Shown here: piece after piece, positions 9,229 to 15,505 of the stretch | Numbering within the stretch: position 1 is the first letter of the stretch | Layout: each line of letters starts with the position of its first letter | Assembly: GCA_001931875.2 (NCBI GenBank) | Contig: MSJH02000039.1 | Location: forward strand, 1 to 15,505 | Length of the DNA stretch: 15,505 nt | From: Byssochlamys sp. IMV 00236 | Taxonomy: Eukaryota > Ascomycota > Eurotiomycetes > Eurotiales > Thermoascaceae | Direction of reading: 5' to 3' | Position numbers and translations under genes: made by a program | Notes under the pieces: model-generated | Told to the model about the DNA's origin: nothing | Seen by the model: only the letters and a program-made list of their open reading frames with translations | Databases searched by the model: none

Positions 9229-9235
<7 letters not shown>
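7079..9235. other. 2.1-kb region without a recognisable gene
   Basis: AT-rich sequence in which all six frames are stopped often; the longest open stretches (7066-7314 and 7401-7628) are of ordinary chance length and compositionally unremarkable. A minus-strand reading of 8200-8890 gives short protein-like pieces, but stop codons occur at about the random rate. No tRNA, rRNA or terminal repeats were found. One hairpin at 8441-8500 is listed separately. Confidence 0.5.
8441..8500. repeat. Imperfect 17-bp hairpin in the gene-poor region
   Basis: The left arm TAGGATAGAC...ACAGCTTA (8441-8464, with a 7-8 nt bulge) pairs with TAAGCTGTCTATTCCTA (8484-8500) across a 19-nt loop. The inner eight base pairs are perfect. 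It could be a structured RNA or a remnant of a small element. Confidence 0.4.

Positions 9236-9269
<34 letters not shown>
9236..9269 (+). repeat. Run of 34 T immediately before the haem lyase start codon
   Basis: An uninterrupted homopolymer ends four bases before ATG 9274. It lies in the 5' UTR or core promoter. Its exact length is likely to vary between reads or isolates. Confidence 0.8.
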
Positions 9270-9273
<4 letters not shown>

Positions 9274-10106
9274 ATGTCAGTACCCGAAGGCTGTCCCATG
9301 CATCAAGAACAAAAGAAGCCAGAAAGTGGCTGTCCAGTCAATCACCAAAAGGAAAAGCCACAGAAACCAATGCCTCAACCCTCACAAATACCCCCTGGCT
9401 GTCCCATGCATAATTCTGCTCAAGTAAATCAAGACAACATGATGCCTCAGCTTACACAGACCAAACAACCTGATCAAACGATCGATCTCCCTACCGAACG
9501 AGTGATCTCATCTATTCCGAAATCCAAAGACAGTGAGGCCAAGTGGGAGTACCCCAGCCCTCAACAGTTTTATAACGCTCTTCGTCGAAAAGGGTGGGAG
9601 ACCCCTGAGGATGAAATTGAGACGATGGTGGATATTCATAACTTTTTAAATGAGGAAGCATGGCAAGAGGTTTTGAAATGGGAAAAGAAATACAAGTGGT
9701 ATGTTTCTATTTAGATGAAAATAGAAGAAAAAAAATACTAATTTCTTTTATAGTGATTGTGCAGAGGATCCATACTTGTCAAAGTTCCAGGGTCGACCCA
9801 AAGAACTGACACCCAAGGCTAGATGGCATTCACTTTTGGGGTTTGTTTATATCATGAATACAAATATGTGATGCTGACATGTATGAATATAGTGCACCCA
9901 AACCATTTGATAGACATGATTGGTATGTCAGTCGCTGCGGACAGACAAGAAGGTATGTGATTGATTATTACGAAGCGCCTGAAGATGTACCTGGTGTACC
10001 TGTCTTTCATCTTGACATTCGACCTGCTCTTGATGATGTAGACAGTATCATGGTCAGATTTAAAGAAGCAGCCAAGGCAAAGTGGGAACAATGGTTCTCC
10101 AGCTAA
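9274..10106 (+). CDS. Holocytochrome c-type synthase (cytochrome haem lyase)
   Basis: Exons 9274-9698, 9754-9840 and 9893-10106 give 241 residues. Intron 1 has a perfect TACTAAT branch site; intron 2 begins with the unusual GTTTGT and has GCTGAC near its end. The enzyme attaches haem to apocytochrome c or c1 in the mitochondrial intermembrane space. Three Cys-Pro haem-binding motifs occur near the N-terminus (GCPMH at 6, GCPVN at 19, GCPMH at 42). The core follows: WEYPSPQQFYNALRRKGW, then MVDIHNFLNEEAW, whose His122 aligns with the haem-ligating His154 of human HCCS as I recall it. Across the splice sites come GRPKELTPKARWHSLLG and PFDRHDWYVSRCG, then RYVIDYYEAPED and LDIRPALDDVDSIMVRF. Fungi often have separate enzymes for cytochromes c (CYC3) and c1 (CYT2); the sequence alone does not let me choose. 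The length is normal for the family. Confidence 0.92.
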
Positions 10107-10117
10107 AGACTTGTAGA

Positions 10118-10123
10118 TTTATT
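10118..10123 (-). terminator. Poly(A) signal of DCP2 in the 25-bp convergent gap
   Basis: AATAAA on the minus strand lies 8-13 nt past the DCP2 stop codon. Cleavage downstream of it would fall within the end of the haem lyase coding region. No AATAAA was seen for the haem lyase itself. Confidence 0.45.
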
Positions 10124-10131
10124 ATTATCAT

Positions 10132-11644
10132 TTAATTGTTATGTGAATACATTGAAGTTGTATCAGAAACTTTTTGAACATTTCCTTGAAAGAGTGCCTG
10201 TATCGGGTCCAACTTGACGGATTCAGTGTTTCTACTACCCTGTAATACATTCAACAATGAGTTTCTACGCACCGTCTCGCTCGTGGATGGTGTGGGTTGT
10301 TGTTGAATCGGTAAATTTCCTTTCAATAATTGTTCAACAATTGAAGCTCTGTGTGCTCCCATCTCGTTTGTCTGTTCTTCTGTTGACTCATGAGATGAAA
10401 ATATTTCTTGTAACAAATTGGTGCCTGTCAATGGAGGTGGATGGCTAGGATGAGGTTGTGAGACTGCAGGTGATGCCGTAGGGAACTTTATGCTATCTAC
10501 GCCGAGAAGCGACTTCAATGCATCTGATGAATCATTTGATTTGGGTGATGATAGATTGGAGGGCTGAATTGATTTTCGTGGAGAGGCTGATTTGTTCTTA
10601 TCGTTTGCTTTGCGAAGTGTCTTTTTACGTTGATTTACAAAATGTTTCAATTTGCTACATAAACACGTTGATAAACCATTCGAGATGACTGTATAAATAT
10701 ATACCTGACAAAAGGTACAACCATATAAAATCGATATGGGCCTGCTTTCACATAGTTGGATGCCCCATTTCCGTGACGAGGTTCTGCTTTATAAGTAGGT
10801 AAATCGTCTAGTTTGATCCAAGATATTTGCTAATTGTGCATGAGCTCAAGTGTATATTCAATAGGGGGGACAACCTTACACTAATCTCCTTTCTTGTACG
10901 TGGAGTAAACTGGGTATCTTCGGGTACACCTTGAATGATATATAACCTGATTCTCTGTTCTCTCATTGTCAGTTCGATATAATCTGACTTTTTCAACAAG
11001 GGACCAATATCGAATCCAGTCTCTTCGAGCACCTGATGCATACATTAGAACAGGGTAAATATATAAAATAGGATACAAACCTCTCGAATAGCGCAACAGT
11101 CATAATCTTCATCTTGGTTGATTTTTCCCTTTGGAAATCCCCAACCTGATTTTGAACTCCATCCTTTCACGAGAACACACTTGTCTAGATTCGTATTGAG
11201 AATGATGGCTCCACAAACAGGAATACGAAATCGGTATTGCATAAAGTCTGCATAGGCACGTTCGTGTTCATGAGCCCATTGATGAAGTAGAGGACAGTGC
11301 TTGAAAAGTAATTAAAGAGAGTTAAGGATAAAAGGTTACAATGGTTTTTTTTTTCTATGTATATAATAAAAAGGATATTTCTTGCAGAAAACGTCTTTAG
11401 TTGAAATGAAGGTAAATCTGGCTTAATTTCGCGTATAAAGTCTTCGTAGAACCAGTGAGCTTGTTCTACTTGGAAACAGATACGTTCCACTGAAGCAAGC
11501 TCCGCTTCTGGTACGTTGATGATAAAACGGCTATACAAAGGGAAGGAAGTCAGATATAAGACTAAAGCATACATTTATTTACCTTGAAAGGTCGTCTAAA
11601 ATTTCTTCAAATGTTGCATTAGCAAAAACTGTAGTTGAATGCAT
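10132..11644 (-). CDS. DCP2: mRNA decapping enzyme subunit Dcp2
   Basis: Six minus-strand exons (11644-11583, 11530-11379, 11307-11081, 11032-10880, 10829-10705, 10654-10132) splice in frame to 413 residues. The enzyme removes the m7G cap in cytoplasmic P-bodies. The N-terminal Dcp1-binding domain contains FEEILDDLSSRFIINVPEAE (12-31) and EQAHWFYEDF. The Nudix box runs from G132 to F154 with REVLEETGF, and E147, E150 and E151 are the expected metal-binding residues. Box B follows (LPTYKAEPRHGNG, then YRFYMVVPFVSKLKHFV). The 170-residue tail is disordered and Ser/Pro/Gln-rich. It carries five short leucine motifs (about 284-293, 320-325, 345-354, 372-379 and 391-398) that resemble the helical motifs through which fungal Dcp2 tails bind Edc3 and Pat1. 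The second intron is of U12 type (separate entry); the third starts GTTTGT. It faces the release-factor gene head-to-head. Confidence 0.93.
11308..11378 (-). other. U12-type AT-AC intron in DCP2
   Basis: On the minus strand this 71-nt intron begins ATATCCTTTT, the exact minor-spliceosome 5' consensus. It contains ATCCTTAAC (11329-11321), which matches the U12 branch consensus TTCCTTAAC at 8 of 9 positions, and ends in AC 14 nt after the branch adenosine. There is no in-phase GT-AG alternative. Splicing rebuilds an ATT codon and reads FSARIFKHCPLLHQW, the conserved run of fungal Dcp2. A competing GC-AG model (TCT|GCAAGA to TTTTCAAG|CAC) is also in phase but deletes SARIFK-equivalent residues. 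Confidence 0.85.
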
Positions 11645-11746
11645 TATTTATTTGCAAAAAAGAAAGAGAAAAGAGAGAAAGAAAGAAAAAAGAGCATTAA
11701 AATTACTGTGTGACTTTGATGTCACCCCCCTTTCTCTTTTTCTTTA
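11645..11746. promoter_or_regulatory. 102-bp bidirectional promoter of DCP2 and the mitochondrial release factor
   Basis: The two start codons are only 102 bp apart. The DCP2 side is an A/G-rich tract (plus strand) and the release-factor side is C/T-rich, so each gene is preceded by a pyrimidine-rich stretch on its own coding strand. Between them is an inverted repeat GTGAC-TTTGAT-GTCAC (11710-11725) that includes TGATGTCA, similar to a CRE/ATF bZIP site. The binding protein is not known. Confidence 0.5.
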
Positions 11747-13155
11747 ATGTTTAGAAAGTCTTTTCAATTTGTAGCTCGATATTCAACAAAAGGTTGCCGC
11801 TGTAGGAGATTACTAAGAAAAGAGAAAAGAAGCTAATATACATACTTACTAGTTGCATCGAGTTCTAAGATCACACCAACACTTGAAAGCAAACTACTAC
11901 GACTATCCCAAAGACATGATACCATCATTTCTCAGTTAAACAACAGCAACGAAATTGACTCTGTAGAACTTGCAAATGCATCAAAAGAGCTTGCGTCACT
12001 GACCGAGACAAAGGAATTGTTTGATCGATGGCAAAAAACAATAAAAGATCTACAAGAACTCGGTACTATTTTATCAACGGGTGATGAAGAGATGCAAGAA
12101 TTGGCCAAAGAAGAGTATGAGGAGATGACAGATCAGATAAAGGCACTCGAAAAGGACATCATTATTCAATTAGCACCCAAAGATGCTGCAGACGAGACAA
12201 GTGCCATATTGGAAATTCGAGCAGGAGCAGGTGGTGATGAGGCATCGATCTTTTCGGCTGATATGGCACGTATGTACGAACGATTTGCTCAACTACAACG
12301 ATGGAAGTGGGAAGTATTGGCTTGTTCTGAAGAAACAGGCAGTAAGGGGTTCAAGGTAAATGGTTCATTTGTTGTAAATAAATTATATATTCATGTCTTT
12401 CTAGGATATTACAGTCAATGTTGGAGGTAAGAACGTATTTGGATTGTTGAAATATGAATCGGGAGTACACAGGTATGTATATATGAAGAAATAGAAAGAA
12501 AAAAACATATGTTTATGTTTAATCACTTAGAGTGCAACGTGTGCCTGCTACAGAATCTCAAGGTCGAATTCACACTTCGACGGTGACAGTAGCCATTATG
12601 CCTCAACCAACAGAAGTAAGGAAAAGTTGGGCTTTAATATCCATTTATTTATATCATTATAGGTTCAAGTGCAAATACGTGATTCAGATCTCAAGATCGA
12701 TGTTTATAGGGCTTCGGGTGCAGGTGGCCAACATGTCAATACTACAGATAGTGCAGTCAGGGTTACCCATATTCCAACAGGTCTCGTCGTTTCCATGCAG
12801 GACGAACGATCTCAACATAAGAATAAACAAAAGGCATTGAAGGTGCTCCGAGCAAAGATATATGAACAAGAGCGTATAAAGACAGAACAGAATAGAAGAG
12901 AATCTAGAAATAAACAGATTGGTACAGGCGATAGATCAGAAAAGATTAGAACATATAATTATCCACAGGCAAGTCCGTTTATAAGTATTTCTCCCCTCCT
13001 TGCTTATTCCCTTCATATAGAATCGTGTGACAGATCATAGAATCAATTTGACACTATATGAATTAGAAAATATCATGTCAGGAGAGAGTTTATTAAACAT
13101 CATCCGACCACTTCAAGAGCATTATTTAATAGAGTCACTCACAGAAGAGTGTTAA
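11747..13155 (+). CDS. MRF1: Mitochondrial peptide chain release factor 1
   Basis: Six exons (11747-11801, 11853-12355, 12405-12472, 12531-12615, 12663-12968, 13021-13155) give 383 residues. The basic, Ser/Arg-containing N-terminus ([15 protein letters not shown]) looks like a mitochondrial presequence. The coiled-coil domain 1 follows, then [22 protein letters not shown], then [20 protein letters not shown] with the codon-recognition tripeptide PAT (214-216) typical of RF1 proteins reading [26 protein letters not shown] holds the catalytic GGQ (258-260). The end ([20 protein letters not shown]) is standard. The protein should terminate translation of mitochondrial mRNAs. Intron 1 has two possible donors: GTAGGA at 11802 (used here) or GTTGCC at 11792; both keep the frame. 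The last intron is GC-AG. AATAAA at 13162-13167 is a likely poly(A) signal. Confidence 0.93.
12969..13020 (+). other. GC-AG intron in the release factor gene
   Basis: The donor is CAG|GCAAGT and the acceptor CATATAG, 52 nt long. Removing it joins RTYNYPQ to [13 protein letters not shown], the unbroken RF1 motif. The exon side of the donor is a perfect match to U1, as usual for GC donors. Confidence 0.85.
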
Positions 13156-13610
13156 TTATAGAATAAACCCCTCATTTCTTGCATATCAAATGACAAGATA
13201 CTAACACGGTATATTCTTCTTTGTCTCTTGCTTATTCCCTCACTGCCGTGTGTTTCCTTTAATTTTCGACTGAATAGCGTATCAAAAGATGACGATGATA
13301 AACCCAAAAACAAAAGCCTATTTTATCATGTGATTTTTACAAGGCTGAAATTAAATGTGTTTGTTCTTGTTACTATGGTTGCAGTTTGTTTTTTCTTTTC
13401 ATTCTCTTTTTTTTTTTTTTTACAAAATTGCCCGGCTTAATCAACATTCGAATCAACAAAAACCACAGCCAGGTCAAGAGCTCTCAGCAGGATGCTGATG
13501 AAGGATTTGCATCGTCATCGTCTATTGAAGAAGATCAAGCCTTTGAAGTTTTACGGAGGAAGCGTATCAACAACAAGACAATAGACGAAACGTCATTAAA
13601 GACATCCAAT
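13156..13610 (+). other. Spacer and unresolved 5' end of the dolichol kinase gene
   Basis: After the release-factor poly(A) signal, T-rich sequence (notably 13409-13422) leads into a frame that is open from 13302 without an ATG. From about 13443 the translation is Ser/Asp/Glu-rich (for example DADEGFASSSSIEEDQAFEVL) and looks coding, so an upstream first exon spliced near 13467-13473 is plausible. I could not fix its boundaries. Confidence 0.4.
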
Positions 13611-15505
13611 ATGGACAAAAAGAGCCCAGTGTCCATGATATCCAAACTAGAGCACATCTTATGGGCAGTTTCTTTTGTTTGGGTGTTTTACAAGTTGTAC
13701 ACATGTGGATTGAATTATATCGGATGGGGTATTATTCTTTGGATGGGCATCTATCTTGTCAATTCCATAAAAGAAACAATCAATGATACCAGTGATCAAT
13801 CATCCGCTGATGAGCATAGTGATATATACGATAATGACAAAAAGCCAATTGTTCCTACATTATCAAAATATAGAATATTTGGTGCGAGTAATAGTTCGTT
13901 TAGGTAAACAAAGAGCAAGAAGTAAAAGAGGCAATGTATTCATATAACTATAGAGATAATGCGAATGATGGGCTAGTCTGTGGTATACTCTTATTGCCAA
14001 TGGTGGCAGCATCCAAATTGATGGATTTGATGAAAAAGAATGCGGATCAAGGATATACAGGTAAAATAAGAAAGAAAAAAGAGAAAGATATACTTGTATT
14101 GATAAATGAATAGTATATGTTCAGGCTAGACTTGAATTGCTATTACTCATGAGTGCAATCACCCTTATTTTGGTTTTTGTGAATGAATATTTACATCCGT
14201 TAAAGAAGTTAATTCGTAAAAGAGGATTGTTTGTATCAAGTATCGTAGTGTCTGCTCTATTCACGGCTTTGGTGACTCGAATACTTCCATTAACAGACGT
14301 GTTATCACAGCTATCTATCATGATGACCATTCTCACCGTTACCCTTTTTCAATGGTTTTTGTACATTTGCGTTGTCACTTTGAAAAAGTGTTTTACTTTG
14401 GGAGAAATGACGATTGTATCACAATCTACAGCCATCCTATTCTATGGTACACTTGAATTCGTTTATATTGCCGTAAGTTGTATGATGGGATAATACAATA
14501 CTTGAATCATCAACAGATTTTAGTTTTTTCCAGAAAACAAGCCGAGATATTTGAATGAAGACGAGAGCAGCACATCACCTATTTCCGTACTTATTCATGC
14601 CGTGATTGTTGGAATCATCATTATTGGAGTCATGACCTATCCATTACTTCGTGCATCACGTACGATAGCACAACAGCCCTATTGGCGAACCGTAGACAGG
14701 TCACTATCAGTCTTTAGAAACAAAAAACTGATGGCAGCCATAGGATTTTATGTGCTGACGGTATTTATCGTCACATTTATGATTGCGCCCTTTTGTAAAT
14801 TGATTATTGGTGAAAATCCATTGATGTGGTAAGCAAGTTGAACAAGGAAAGAAGGTAACATTGACATGGCCATAGGACTCTAGACTTTTTGTACATGTCA
14901 CCGTCGCGTGTCTTTTTGTGCTTGTATTGGTTACTGATGGTTATCACTACGGTGACAATTTGGGTTATTATGCTTGACTTTACATCCATGTTGGAACAAC
15001 AAAACGGCTACAATACTGAAAAAAAAATATTGACTAGTTCATTGAATAAGAAGAGAAAACTGTTTCATGTTTTGGCCGTTCTCTTGTTTGTGCCTGGTGT
15101 CATATTTGAGGTAAGATGGTGGAAATATGCAAACATCCTAATGAACCATTGTAACTATAGCCTGAATTTCTCCAATTGGCGTTTGGCGTTGCAATTGCAT
15201 TATTCATCTTTTTGGAATATTTACGATACTTTGCGATGTGGCCGTGGGGGAAAAATATACATGTGTTTCTCACCGAGTTCATTGACAACCGAGATCTTGG
15301 TCCTGTGATTCTAAGCCATATCTATTTACTTTTGGGATGTGCTTCCCCTGTTTGGGTAGGAAGGTATGTATTTACTGTCTCTGAAACGCCTCTTCTTATC
15401 AATAATCAACGGTAGTTCCAATATCTTGGCTTCTTTATCGGGAATACTAGCGCTTGGCTTTGGCGATTCAGCAGTAAGAAAAAAAAAAAAAAAAAAAAAA
15501 AAAAG
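13611..15505 (+). CDS. SEC59: Dolichol kinase, 3' truncated at the window edge
   Basis: Seven exons are visible: 13611-13903, 13954-14060, 14114-14472, 14524-14828, 14876-15110, 15161-15363 and 15416-15473, all in phase; the eighth lies outside the window. The enzyme makes dolichyl phosphate from dolichol and CTP at the ER membrane, for N-glycosylation, O-mannosylation and GPI anchors. The product has many hydrophobic segments. The family C-terminal core is clear: NKKRKLFHVLAVLLFVPG, then PEFLQLAFGVAIALFIFLEY, LTEFIDNRDLGPVILSHIYL, GCASPVW and SGILALGFGDSA. The sequence stops before the rest of the cytidylyltransferase-like region. The start is uncertain: ATG 13611 is the first in frame, but coding-like sequence extends upstream to about 13443. 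Another enzyme of the CTP-transferase family is unlikely given DNRDLGPV...SHIYLL. Confidence 0.88.
15474..15505 (+). repeat. Start of an intron consisting of GTAAG and a run of A
   Basis: Right after the GCA|GTAAG donor the sequence is 26 consecutive A (15479-15504) and then the window ends. This is probably an assembly break at a homopolymer rather than a biological end. Confidence 0.6.

Noticed and set aside
12017..12355. A separate gene starting at 12017
   Set aside because: The frame continues upstream without a stop to the 3' splice site at 11852 and forms the N-terminal domain of the release factor.
14125..14136. Splice acceptor TTCAG at 14120-14124 for dolichol kinase exon 3
   Set aside because: It gives the wrong phase after exon 2; the acceptor AATAG at 14113 keeps the frame (GYTVYVQARLELL).

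Overview
The window looks like nuclear DNA of a filamentous fungus of the Mucoromycota (Rhizopus/Mucor-like). The evidence is AT-rich spacers, many very short introns (about 47-55 nt), branch sites such as TACTAAT, and protein-family matches that read well only after splicing. It also carries one intron with the full hallmarks of a minor-spliceosome (U12-type) intron, a class lost from most other fungi but known in this group. No bacterial operon structure, rRNA, tRNA or CRISPR array was seen. Gene names come from recognising motifs by eye; no search was run.

Layout. 1-1219: mostly non-coding, with two weak coding relics, one of them cut by a single TGA. 1220-2083 (+): TLC-domain multi-pass membrane protein. 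2110-2974 (-): TMEM33/Pom33-type ER and nuclear-pore membrane protein, tail-to-tail with the TLC gene. 3451-4394 (+): verprolin/WIP-like actin regulator with an N-terminal WH2 domain. 4570-5726 (+): sphingolipid delta-4 desaturase (dihydroceramide desaturase). 5727-9235: a 3.5-kb block without a confident gene. Its left third holds a diverged direct repeat with a period of 275 bp, a purine-rich tract and an unrecognised 208-codon minus-strand ORF; its right part is AT-rich and empty apart from one hairpin. 9274-10106 (+): holocytochrome c synthase (haem lyase). 10132-11644 (-): mRNA decapping enzyme Dcp2. 11747-13155 (+): mitochondrial class-I release factor. 13611-15505 (+): dolichol kinase, cut off at the window edge inside an intron that begins with a run of 26 A.

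The genes are ordinary housekeeping genes and do not form an evident pathway, although three of them (TLC protein, desaturase, dolichol kinase) act on or sit in ER lipid metabolism. The packing is tight. Two convergent pairs have stop codons 25-26 bp apart, with poly(A) signals embedded in or next to the neighbour, and DCP2 and the mitochondrial release factor are fired divergently from only 102 bp.

The best observation is a U12-type AT-AC intron in DCP2, which restores the conserved Dcp2 reading exactly. A GC-AG intron in the neighbouring release factor is a second non-canonical junction within 2 kb.
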